This document shows, in pieces, positions 22,538 through 30,555 of a stretch of DNA of 64,000 nucleotides; position 1 is the first letter of the stretch, and the number at the start of each line of letters is the position of its first letter. This DNA is from Atrina japonica. Lineage: Eukaryota > Mollusca > Bivalvia > Pterioida > Pinnidae. The translations under genes and the position numbers were made by a program. Under the pieces are notes generated by a model. It saw only the letters and a program-made list of their open reading frames with translations, did not search any database and was not told where the DNA came from. The DNA is taken from the NCBI GenBank assembly GCA_030159075.1, contig BROG01000299.1, positions 783,897-847,896 of the forward strand, in the 5' to 3' direction.

Positions 22538-22913
22538 ATGTTTATTTTACTGGACAAGGCGTTTACCGAACGCGGTCTAAAGCAGATGTTGTGGGAGATA
22601 ACGTGCATGCCAAGTCTTGGTGTCTTGGCCCGACGACGTCAAACTCGCGTGTCAAATGCCTCGCATGCGCAGAGACTACCCGTGTAAGCATCCGGTCGTC
22701 GTGAATTCGTTGTTTTGTAGCATTCACCACAACTACTTGAAAGAGAGAGGCATCGACACGATGAAGTATTGCACCTCTTGCCGAAGATGGATGGCCGATA
22801 GCACTAAATACGAAACGTGTTATACGTGCGGCGGAAAAGAACGCGCAGACGAGTGGCACAAGACGCATCCGCGGTGCAAGAGGAGAAGAAGACGTCCCAA
22901 GGAAGAAGTTTAA
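22538..22913 (+). CDS. Cys/His-rich zinc-finger protein, one frameshift
   Basis: It starts MFILLDKAFTERGLKQMLW in one frame. The reading shifts near 22617 and then runs open to 22913. It contains a CPRMRR-like region with YPCKH and LFCSIHHNY (C-x..-C-x2-HH), then YCTSCRRWM and TCYTCGG (paired CxxC), and a final HKTHPRC before an Arg/Lys-rich tail. These spacings imply two zinc-binding modules, plausibly a nucleic-acid-binding regulator. It is the only forward gene between integrase and the penton block. Family not recognised. Confidence 0.6.
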
Positions 22914-22920
22914 CCGGATT

Positions 22921-22943
22921 TTTTTTAAGACAGTCTTAAAAAA
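22921..22943. terminator. Perfect palindrome between convergent genes
   Basis: TTTTTTAAGAC and GTCTTAAAAAA flank a single A. It lies 7 bp after the zinc-finger stop and 34 bp before the stop of the reverse gene at 22978. Position and T/A-rich arms suit a two-sided 3'-end signal, as at 19233-19259. Confidence 0.6.
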
Positions 22944-22977
22944 TTTACGAGTTTTCATCGTTTTGTAATGCTCAGAC

Positions 22978-23550
22978 TTAACGAGAAGACGATTTCTCGA
23001 CCAGGAGGGCGCGCAGTTGCTCGCGCAGATCGTTCGTCTCTCGTTCCGATACTTTTTTTACTTCGGGTTTGAATTTGGCGTATAGCTTGTCCTTCATCTC
23101 GCGATACTTGGTCAGTTCGTGAGAGACGGTGGCGAATTCCTCCGCCGAGATCTTCCCATCTTCCAGCGCGCAACTCACCACGTTAGAGATGGAATTCAAT
23201 TTACTCTCCGCCAGTTTGACGATCTTGAGATGTTTCTCGGACTTCTTCAACAGCAGACGTCGAATCCCTTTCAAGGTCAGTCCCACGGATCCCACGACCA
23301 AGGCCACGATCTGTAGGGGTATGCCCGCGATGGGGACGGCGAATCCCAGTCCCCCGCACACCATGCTCCCCGCGATCAGAGCTCCGTCCACCCCGTCCGC
23401 GGTGTTGACGATCCTCTTGTACTTCTTGTGCACGCTCTTCCGCGTCTCAATCTCCCGTCTGAAGGTATGCTCTATTTCACCGATCCGTCGCAGGCGGTAC
23501 TCTTGCGGATCGCCGGGATTTAAATTCGGATATAACGTTTTATCACTCAT
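22978..23550 (-). CDS. Conserved two-transmembrane helical protein, intact
   Basis: A continuous 190-codon frame from MSDKTLYPNLNPGDP to a stop at 22978. Residues about 20-50 are charged helix (IGEIEHTFRREIETRKS). About 57-95 are strongly hydrophobic with glycine (GALIAGSMVCGGLGFAVPIA, then IVALVVGSVGLTL), consistent with a membrane hairpin. The rest is charged helix with repeated Lys/Glu/Leu. This pattern is typical of an uncharacterised, widely shared protein of Polinton/adintovirus-like elements. I cannot assign a biochemical role. Its being fully intact among broken neighbours is notable. Confidence 0.7.
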   Translation of the reverse strand: MSDKTLYPNLNPGDPQEYRLRRIGEIEHTFRREIETRKSVHKKYKRIVNTADGVDGALIAGSMVCGGLGFAVPIAGIPLQIVALVVGSVGLTLKGIRRLLLKKSEKHLKIVKLAESKLNSISNVVSCALEDGKISAEEFATVSHELTKYREMKDKLYAKFKPEVKKVSERETNDLREQLRALLVEKSSSR

Positions 23551-23571
23551 ATTTTTTAATTATACTATTTT

Positions 23572-24248
23572 TTATATGTCGAGAACGATGCCGCATTGAA
23601 CGGTGCCCGCCGTTTTACTAGCCTTGTTCACTTTTATCGTCACTACGTCGGAAGTGAGGATGCGAATGGGAGGATTGATCAAGAATAACGCGTTGGAGTC
23701 GGTGTGAAACGATTTCTTCGTGACGCCGTTTATCTGAATATCGATGTCGATGTCTCCGAGGAGAGAGACGGTGGTGATGTATCATCGACGGGATGGTGCG
23801 TCCGTTCTTCTTGACTTCGAAGAAGAACGTGCTCACCATTCTTCTTTGCGTACGTATCCTAGCGACCTCCTCTCTAACGACATCGACGCTTTTTTCTACT
23901 TTTCTTATGTCTTCTATGACTTGGACATGAAACGCGTTCCAATTAGCTTCCGATTTTTTTATGGCATAGTCTGCTATATCATGACTTCATCTACATCTTT
24001 TTGTAGTTTAGCCATTTTCTCTATTAATTTAAGAGCATCCGTACTACCACCAGAGTTGATAGTTTTGACTGCTAGAATTTCTAATATAGTTTTAATGGAT
24101 TCAAAGCATGATCTCTGTACAAAACTTTTTCTAGATCTATTATTTCAGAGAGATCTACAGTACTACCACCACTTCCCACCTTTTTTAAGATTTCTTTCAC
24201 CAATTCGTCTTTTTCCACGTCTTCCCAATAGAATCCAGACAAAGACAT
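23572..24248 (-). CDS. Coiled-coil plus beta-domain protein (fibre-like candidate), frameshifted
   Basis: The start at 24246-24248 begins MSLSGFYWEDVEKDELVKEI. Two internal repeats follow, SGGSTVDLSEII and SGGSTDALKLIE, each with a helical tail, then a long Glu/Lys/Val-rich coiled coil (IEDIRKVEKSVDVVREEVA). The C-terminal part, in another frame, is beta-rich: DIDIDIQINGVTKK, LFLINPPIRIL and VQCGIVLDI before the stop at 23572-23574. The order of coiled-coil stalk then beta-rich head is that of a trimeric virion fibre or spike. That function is an inference, since I know no matching family. Reading breaks near 24120, 23985 and 23770. The first third is clearly more AT-rich than the rest of the element. 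Confidence 0.5.
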
Positions 24249-24260
24249 GTCTTTATTTTT

Positions 24261-24877
24261 TTATTTAGAAGAAATCTTTTTAAATTCTAACAAGACGTAT
24301 ACGGGGTAATCGTGATTATCGATGTTCTCTCCTTTTTCGTCTCTTATATTGATCGTCACTTCCGTGATGCGATCGCGTCTCAGCGGCAGGAACGCGGGAC
24401 GTTCAAAATCTTTTTCGTACAACTCGGAAAATTTCACGTCGGGACAGGGTAGGGACGCGAGGATGTCCTTCGCCTCGCCGTCTCTCATCCCCTCCTCCAA
24501 CTCGTGGACGTTGGAGGAGTTCCACCGGCCGCAGGTCGATGCTGCGGCTGGCCAAGATGGTCCCGCCGAGAGGCGTGTGTCCGCGCGAATGCCGAGAATC
24601 TTGCCGATTTCCGGCGGAAGCATCACCGTCGTGCTGCCCGACCCGTCGATTCTCAATCTCATGCCAGGAACACCTTGTCGAAGTATTTGGCGAGGAGTCG
24701 TCGCAGGTCGGAAGGTGTACGATCCGGCGTGCAACATTGGTTCTGTCTCCCCTCTTGGCGTAACGTATCTCCACGTCCAACCCGTAACGGATTTGACGCC
24801 CACGCACCACCCGCGCCGGGGCGTTATCGATGTAACAGTCTGACGGGTTTTCCGACGTCCGTCACTAGATAATACAT
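24261..24877 (-). CDS. Putative minor capsid (penton-type) protein, frameshifted
   Basis: It starts MYYLVTDVGKPVRLL at 24875-24877, breaks within 20 codons, and switches frame about three times. The C-terminal third is continuous in one frame. There KFSELYEKDFERPAFLPL leads to RITEVTINIRDEKGE and VYVLLEFKK before the stop at 24261. This ending (a Phe-x-Pro-Leu turn, then an isoleucine-rich strand with RDE-G, then a hydrophobic strand) matches the C-terminal end of the minor capsid protein that sits near the major capsid gene in Polinton-like elements. That assignment comes from recalled family architecture. Confidence 0.55.
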
Positions 24878-24901
24878 TGCTGTTTTTAATTTTTATATAA
24901 A
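24878..24901. promoter_or_regulatory. 24-bp bidirectional promoter
   Basis: Only 24 bp separate the start codons at 24877 (reverse) and 24902 (forward). The spacer is nearly pure A/T with tttttatataaa, so both directions have a TATA-like sequence. Confidence 0.5.
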
Positions 24902-25807
24902 ATGTTACGAGTACAAGAAGAATCTCGATCTCCATTCGTTCGACACGGCCTACGCGAATCCCCATCCATGGCGGATGGCGTCGGAGATACGGGAAAGCCG
25001 ACGTCCTCTCGGGGGGACTTCAATGGACCGCTGGCGCCGGCATCCCGTTTTAATAATATTCGAGGGGTTCTGGCAGAACCAGTACGTACTATCAGATCCG
25101 ACGCGTGCTGCAAGAGATGGCGGTACCCCTCCCCTCCGATCCGTCCTTCGACCACTTCGCGAACAACATCGACAAGGGAGCGTATCGGAGACTCTGTCGG
25201 GAATTCGACGTTCCCGTCACGACGACTGAAGATCGAGGGCACCTTCTTCGGGAAATACGACGAGAAGTGGTCCACGTTCATTATGGATAAATCGAAGGGG
25301 TTCACGCGTCCGGGACTGGCGCGATTGGATGCGTCCATTCGCGTCTTCGTCTGGGCGATCCTGGGCGCGCAGGGAGAGACGAGGTCTTCCGTCGTTCTCG
25401 CTAGACGCGCAGAAACAGTTCCTGGCCAACGTCGGGGGACGCCATCGATCGTCCCGTCGACTTACCCGCCGACATCGCCAGGTACGAGGACTGTCTGAAG
25501 TACGCCAATTCCAAAACTGGATTACGTCGTCCATCCCGGGCTGTACATGATGCCCAGCGACATGGAACTGAAGATCGGCCGGAACGTCGCGGGCTACAAC
25601 AACGAGATCGTGGTCGCTCCCGACACCGCGACGACGGGAACGAATGTAAATCTGAACGCCAAGACGCTGACGCCGCAGATCGAGACACCGACGCCCGTCG
25701 TGGAGTCGCCGCCGCCGCCCCCTCCGCCCGTAGAAATCGCCGCGGAGGACGATCACGAGGATGTCCTATCGTTATTTTCTTTTCTGGTCTTCGTCGAGTT
25801 TGGTTAA
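24902..25807 (+). CDS. Uncharacterised element protein with proline-rich tail, frameshifted
   Basis: Coding character moves through several frames. Recognisable segments include NLDLHSFDTAYANPHPWRM, VLQEMAVPLPSDPSFDHF, NIDKGAYRRLCREFDVPV, KYDEKWSTFIMDKSKGF, GLARLDASIRVFVWAILGAQ, FSLDAQKQFLANV and PGLYMMPSDMELKIGRNV. A Thr/Pro tail with a seven-proline run closes the protein. The stop at 25805-25807 overlaps the end of the reverse gene at 25772. About 300 codons. There is no membrane segment and no catalytic motif. It sits within the capsid block, so a virion structural role is plausible but unproved. Confidence 0.5.
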
Positions 25808-26901
25808 CAACCAGCCGACGACGATCATGCCCAAGACCCACACGTGCTCGCCCAACCACATCGCCGTCTTGCCGAGCGTCGACAGGATCCAGGACGGTGC
25901 CCAAGATGCCCGGCAAACGCTTCGCCCAATTTACCGGCCAGTCTCGCGAGCAATTTTCCGAGGGCGTCCAGCTGTTTTCTTGATCCATTCCTTCGCTCCT
26001 CCTCTCTCCCGAAGGAGGAGGTTTGGGAGGGGGAGAGTGGAGGGACTCGTTCCGGAAGGAGCAATTCGACAGGAATCCTATCGTCATACCGATCGCCGTC
26101 AGGATGCTGAAGATGGTGATGCCCTGTTCCCTGAACAGATTGGCGATCCGCTCTCGCAACGGAAGATTATCGTCCAATAACCTCGCGATCGATTTCTTTG
26201 ATGGCGGTCAGTTGCGACTTCAGCCGTCCCTTGAGCACGTCTATACTCTCGTTCGCGGCGTCCAATTCGGCGTTCTTGGCGATCTCCCTCTCGATGCGTT
26301 CCCGATCGTCGGGATTCCGAGCCAGATCTTCCCGCCACTGCGACAAACTCCACTCTCTTGGCTTCTTGGAACGCGCAGAGTCCCGCGAATGGTTCGCCTC
26401 TTGTCTAACCCAACAGTTCTCGCATGGGCAAGCCGTCGTACTTCGTCGGCGAGATCGTGTATACTATCGGATAGTCTGGTTACGCCGTCGTCTAATCGTT
26501 TCACTCGCGTTTCGTCGTTATTCAAAGTGGTCATTTCCACCTGTTCTAAAACGCTATTAGCATTGCGGGCTACCGTCCTTACCTTTTTGGTTTCGAATTT
26601 CTTAGGATTTTTAACGTTGATCGTTTAATAAAATCTCCTTCCCATCCCACTCGACATAGAGTGAATACTTCCCCTTGGAAGTAAAGTCTAAGTTTTTATC
26701 GGGGTCAGCCCCCGTGAGATTGGGTGTGTTAAACGTCCAAGTAGATCTCCTTGAGATGTGATGGGAACTTCTGGTAAATTACATCCAAGGGTGTGCGGGT
26801 GGTTGTTGTTCGATTGCGGTACCTTGATCACCATCGTTATTATCATCAACAACATCATCGTCGCCGAACGTCGGATTATCGAATGTAACCGGTTCCGCCA
26901 T
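25772..26901 (-). CDS. Long coiled-coil/membrane protein, frameshifted
   Basis: The start at 26899-26901 reads MAEPVTFDNPTFGDDDVV, an acidic N-terminus. A segment with TNLTGAD-like beta composition (FTSKGKYSLYVEWDGKEIL) follows. Next come two coiled-coil regions (RVKRLDDGVTRLSDSIHDL and DAANESIDVLKGRLKSQL), then NLPLRERIANLFREQG and a hydrophobic helix (ITIFSILTAIGMTIGFL). After a Lys/Leu amphipathic segment the end is a second hydrophobic helix (VWVLGMIVVGWLLTKL), finishing KLDEDQKRK at the stop 25772-25774. Several frameshifts interrupt it. This domain order recurs in large uncharacterised membrane-associated proteins of Polinton-like elements. It diverges from the major capsid gene. Confidence 0.55.
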
Positions 26902-26947
26902 ATTTTTATAAAACGCTTTAAAATTTTTTATTACGTAATAGAAAAAG
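26902..26947. promoter_or_regulatory. Divergent promoter between membrane protein and capsid genes
   Basis: A 46-bp AT-rich spacer with atttttataaaa (TATA-like for the reverse gene) and the 12-bp palindrome TATTACGTAATA at 26929-26940, eight bases before the capsid start codon. The palindrome is a candidate factor-binding site. Confidence 0.5.
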
Positions 26948-28042
26948 ATGATGAATTACGGACACTTCTCGATCCCAATAGTGTCCCACAATCCGTCGAG
27001 AATCGAAGAAAACCAAATGTTGACGGTTCGCTTTCCCAATCTGAGCGAGGGACGATGTCATCGTCCCTCGCACCGCGAAACTGTGCTTCGACATGGCAGT
27101 AGGGCGGCGATCTCACCAAAAACGGGCGTTTATAATAATCTCGGGCGTAACATCGTCAAGAAGATCGAGGTGAAGATCTCGGGGAACATAATTCCGTTCA
27201 GAGCATCGACGACGCCGATAAATTCTTCGTCTACAACGATCTATGGAAGGATGGAACGACGTAACATGGCCTTTCAGGGGATACAGACTCGAGATCTCAA
27301 CCAAATAAGGGCCAAACCATCGGTTACGCCATACCCCGAGACACCAGCGAAGAGTCGGGAATCGCTTTTGCAACTTCGAAATCTTGGAGACGAGCGAACC
27401 CTTTTATCAAGCGGGGGTTACAAGATCGTTTGGAATACATCCCGTTACAAGGTCACTAACATCGCGTTGGAGTTCGAGAAGATCACCGACGATAATCTCG
27501 CTCGCAGCATCAGGCAAAAGTACGCGGGTCCACACACCTATCTCTTCAACAAGATCATGCGCTATCGCCAGGAGACGATCAGTAAATCGGCTAGCGACCT
27601 CAACTGTCAGATCAACACTCCCGCCAAGTCACTCGCGGGCGTCCTGTTCCTCTTCAAAGACATTTCCGTCAAGGATCCCGAGAAATTTTATAATCCGAGA
27701 ATCACCAAAGTGGAAATAACCATCGAGGGTCAGACGAACCAACTGTTCTCGGACGGCATGAGACCGTATCAACAGTACGACGAGATTAAAAAGTATTTCT
27801 CGTTGAATCGTGAAAACGTAACCGAAACGGTCGTCAAGGAACTCGAGCTGACCATCAAAGACCATTATGCACTCTGGTTGGACTTGAGAACGACGCCCGA
27901 AAAACCACCTTGCGAAGGCGTTTCCGTACGCATCGAGAAAACGCCAGAAACCGACACCGATCCCGTGGACGTTTACATCTTCGTCGTCAAGGACGGACAG
28001 ATCAACATGAAGGACGGGCGTTTCACGGGAGTCGTCTATTAA
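26948..28042 (+). CDS. Major capsid protein, locally frameshifted
   Basis: The frame runs from MMNYGHFSIPIVSHNPS at 26948 to GRFTGVVY and the stop at 28040-28042, 364 codons. The C-terminal half fits the double-jelly-roll major capsid protein of Polinton/adintovirus-like elements: EKFYNPRITKVEITIEG, RPYQQYDEIKKYF, YALWLDLRTT and VYIFVVKDGQINMKDG. The N-terminal half is disturbed. Between about 27050 and 27105 the capsid-like reading lies in another frame (DDVIVPRTAKLCFDMAV). The same holds near 27200-27250 and 27380-27410, so the uninterrupted frame is partly nonsense there. The sequence NNLGRNIVKKIEVKISG between them is in frame. Its length is close to, or slightly below, the family norm. 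It is followed after 16 bp by the ATPase. Confidence 0.82.
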   Translation: MMNYGHFSIPIVSHNPSRIEENQMLTVRFPNLSEGRCHRPSHRETVLRHGSRAAISPKTGVYNNLGRNIVKKIEVKISGNIIPFRASTTPINSSSTTIYGRMERRNMAFQGIQTRDLNQIRAKPSVTPYPETPAKSRESLLQLRNLGDERTLLSSGGYKIVWNTSRYKVTNIALEFEKITDDNLARSIRQKYAGPHTYLFNKIMRYRQETISKSASDLNCQINTPAKSLAGVLFLFKDISVKDPEKFYNPRITKVEITIEGQTNQLFSDGMRPYQQYDEIKKYFSLNRENVTETVVKELELTIKDHYALWLDLRTTPEKPPCEGVSVRIEKTPETDTDPVDVYIFVVKDGQINMKDGRFTGVVY

Positions 28043-28058
28043 GAAAAATTAAAATCAC

Positions 28059-28603
28059 ATGCGAGAACCACACGCCGCCATGATCGTGGGCGCCCAGGGT
28101 GCGGGAAGACGGAATTCGTCCTCGATCTGCTGGAAGACGAATACAGAGACGTCTTCGATCACATCGTCATCCTCTGCCCCTCGATCGACTTCAACCGAGC
28201 GTATACGAGGAAATGGATAGGAGAAGACGTCAAACAACCTAAAGACAAACGCGTCGTCATCGTCAATCCCTGTCTCCAAGACAGGCGAAGAATAGAGACA
28301 TTTTTACTACCTGTACAAGGGTACGCCACGCTCTACGTCATCGACGACTGCTGGCCACGAAGCAGATCAAGAAGAAGGCGGACGCCCTGTCCATGCTGGC
28401 GTTTTCGGGAGCGCCGATCAGTCCGTCTGATCCTGTCGCAACGTTACAACAGAAAGACTTTAGATCCCAGATCAAACCAAAGACAAATTCAGTTTCAACG
28501 AATGTGGAAAAACGACGTCGTGCCCGAAGAGGATAAGAAACGACTCAAACACGAACTTTCGCAACGCAAACACTCCAAACTGATCTTGCGGATGCTGAAT
28601 TAA
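28059..28603 (+). CDS. Genome-packaging ATPase (FtsK/HerA-A32 type), frameshifted
   Basis: The ATG at 28059-28061 is 16 bp after the capsid stop. An early MIVGAQGAG segment is the start of the P-loop. The Walker A motif is split by a one-base frame change in a G run near 28105. The following frame reads FVLDLLEDEYRDVFDHIVIL and reaches a Walker B-like stretch YATLYVIDDCW at about 28323-28355. A further frame shift lies soon after. A later conserved LILSQRYN segment (about 28430) and the ending KHSKLILRMLN at the stop 28601-28603 complete the gene. Such ATPases drive DNA into capsids. The capsid-ATPase adjacency is usual for these elements. Confidence 0.8.
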
Positions 28604-28616
28604 TATGTTGTCATAT
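28603..28616. terminator. Short hairpin at ATPase/W-repeat convergent ends
   Basis: ATATG at 28603-28607 and CATAT at 28612-28616 form a 5-bp hairpin over the ATPase stop, 20 bp before the end of the reverse W-repeat gene. It is weaker than the two other convergent-end palindromes. Confidence 0.3.
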
Positions 28617-28635
28617 AAATTACAAAGGGGTCCAG

Positions 28636-29058
28636 CTAATCTGTAGCCTCATGCACTACCTGTGCCCAATTCACTTCGGGATCCCAGGGGCGACTATCGT
28701 CAAACCATACTCGATATTCAAGCCACCAACTTTTCTTTTCCCAATCGACGGCGGAGTCCCACGGTTCGTTTACTTCCCCGAGTCGGTGCCACTGATTCAC
28801 ACATTCGTACCAGCAATATTTACCCATCCACGTCCGATCCCAATCTTCTCCAGCCTTGAACCACATCGATCAAAGTAATCTTTATTAAACCAATTCACCG
28901 TAGGATCCCAGGGTTTGGGACGGTGAGATTCGTTATAAATCCTTAACATTTTCTTTATGATAAGAAGGTCTTTTAATGGATCGACGAGACACGATGACGC
29001 CAGTATCGCAACCACATCAGATTATTATTCTCGTCGCCACTAGCTTCTGTAAACTCAT
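28636..29058 (-). CDS. Tryptophan-rich repeat protein, frameshifted
   Basis: The start at 29056-29058 (MSLQKLVATRI) is followed by a frame change and a hydrophobic/basic helix (DPLKDLLIIKKMLRIYN). Four degenerate repeats of about 25 residues come next. Their starts are PWDPTVNW, DWDRTWMGKYCW, PWDSAVDW and PWDPEVNW, and their ends carry WFKAGE, WHRLGEVNE or WFDDSR. One frameshift separates the first repeat from the rest (near 28872). The ending is QVVHEATD at the stop 28636. Tryptophan content is extraordinary. I do not recognise the family. Regular WD spacing suggests a small repeat fold, for binding something on the virion or cell surface, but that is speculation. Confidence 0.5.
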
Positions 29059-29077
29059 GTCCTTTTTTTTAATAACT

Positions 29078-29212
29078 TCAGACTTTTCTTAACGCCTTTT
29101 CATATTTACTACACTTTACCATTGGAATACCAGACACTGCGGTAGTTTTACCTTGTGAACGGGGAGCGTGTCGTCTATACGCACAGATAAAATTGAAAAC
29201 CGGTACAAACAT
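29078..29212 (-). CDS. Possible small basic protein at the right edge
   Basis: A 44-codon frame starts MFVPVFNFICAYRRHAPRSQ, continues with GKTTAVSGIPMVKCSKYEKA and stops at 29078-29080, just upstream of the W-repeat gene. The basic composition differs from the surrounding AT-rich noise, but the start lies where the element fades into host DNA. It may be a truncated gene or chance. Confidence 0.25.
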   Translation of the reverse strand: MFVPVFNFICAYRRHAPRSQGKTTAVSGIPMVKCSKYEKALRKV

Positions 29213-29215
29213 GTA

Positions 29216-30477
29216 TATATATATATCCACGTATAAAATAACAAACGGGGTCACAAATGGGGACGATCACGTGACAAACGGAATAGGAAATCGACACTAC
29301 AGACAGTTCTTGGACTCAAGTGTAGTACCTACTCAGGGTCACATGAGATATGAAATCCAAGGCATCGGAGATGATTATTATTTCCAACTACATATTTCTT
29401 CCATGGTTGATATTTCATTTAGTGATTAAATAGATATTGTATTTAAATACTAAAGGGATTTTCTTAACTCCAGGGTCCTGAAAAAATTCATTTTTTCTAA
29501 AAAAAAATCCAAATTTGGAATGCATTTGTTTGGGAAAATACAAAACCATTTTTGCATTGGCAAGGGTCTGTAACCATCCAAAAAAATAGTCATAAAAAAT
29601 CCCTGTAGTAATTGCATAACATGTAAATAAAAAAAAAAATATATATAACAATGAAATAATTCAATGTTTTAAGAATTTAAATTAATTTATGATGTAATTG
29701 AATTATACATGTAAATCGAGGATACGGCACATTATTAAAACTGAAACAAATATCTTAAATGTGGTCAAAGTCGTAATTCACACGTCAGAAGTGTAAGATT
29801 ATACAAAAAGATGTAGGTAGTTGAATTTTATTTAATCATCATTTTATTAGACGTATAATGCTACAGCGCCGGCAATTTTACTCTTTGGATTGAGATTTGA
29901 CTACTAATCAAGTGATGTTCGATTAGTTACAGCATTCCAGAATACGAGAAAACAAATAATCATTCAGCGATGATATTTTAAATTCTCCTGTTCAAAAATT
30001 TTGTCACAAGCGTGTCCTTTCTGAATTTTTTTCCTTTTAAGTCTTAGTCTTTTCTTAAGTAATCATCACCGGCAATTTTTGTCATAAATTGATGATCGAA
30101 AACAAAAGATCAATCAGTCGATGATTGATAGTTCCTGGTTGTAAAAACACTGTCATAGAGCAACGAGTGCTTAATTACTACCCGGGTCGTTAATTGACAG
30201 ACTGCCGAAATCTCGCCTAGTTGTTGATTAAGTCTCGAATCCCGCGAAATTATGTACGAGTTATCTCCTTCCAAGAGTAGTTGTATAAGCAGTCGCTATA
30301 CAAGTAGGACAACTACCGGCGGACAAAATACAGCGGTCGCCGGTTGCGTAAGGCAGTGTGGGCAAATATATAGTAATTCAAGGGGCAGTCAAAATACGGT
30401 CATGGACAGGAAGTCGTTATATGAGGGGGGTCGCTAAGGCAAGTTTGACTGTATATACGTGGAAATATTAATTCTAC
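29216..30477. other. Host DNA without a supported gene
   Basis: AT-rich. The short frames have no domain or splice support. No repeat family was recognised. Confidence 0.4.
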
Positions 30478-30555
30478 CTCTTGTCTCCCTGCTTATATTT
30501 CCGTTTGAGTGGTTCTCAACATTCACTTCTCTGGGTTCTAACAAACTGCTTGCAG
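30478..30555 (-). CDS. Putative 78-nt host exon
   Basis: Reverse-strand segment with acceptor TTACAG at 30556-30561 and a GTAGAA donor ending at 30477. It is 78 nt, open in phase 1 and symmetric, reading a Ser/Asn/Glu-rich stretch that includes LLEPREVNVENHSNGNI. It shares phase with the exons at 33704 and 12095. Function unknown. Confidence 0.45.

Larger units (their letters stand above)
16478..29215. mobile_element. Endogenous Polinton/adintovirus-like element
   Basis: A gene-dense, GC-richer island in AT-rich host DNA. From left to right it encodes a family B DNA polymerase, a DDE integrase, about ten small genes, a zinc-finger protein, a conserved two-transmembrane protein, a fibre-like candidate, a penton-like protein, an unknown, a long membrane/coiled-coil protein, a double-jelly-roll-type major capsid protein, a packaging ATPase and a tryptophan-repeat protein. 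Polymerase, integrase, capsid and ATPase together are diagnostic of Polinton/Maverick elements and the related adintoviruses. No terminal inverted repeats could be found, so both ends are approximate: the left by loss of repeat homology, the right by composition. Many genes are frameshifted. No cysteine protease was recognised. Confidence 0.9.

Noticed and set aside
24902..25498. Single 198-codon forward frame as the true product
   Set aside because: Only part of it has coding character; neighbouring frames carry the more protein-like segments, so the gene is treated as frameshifted.
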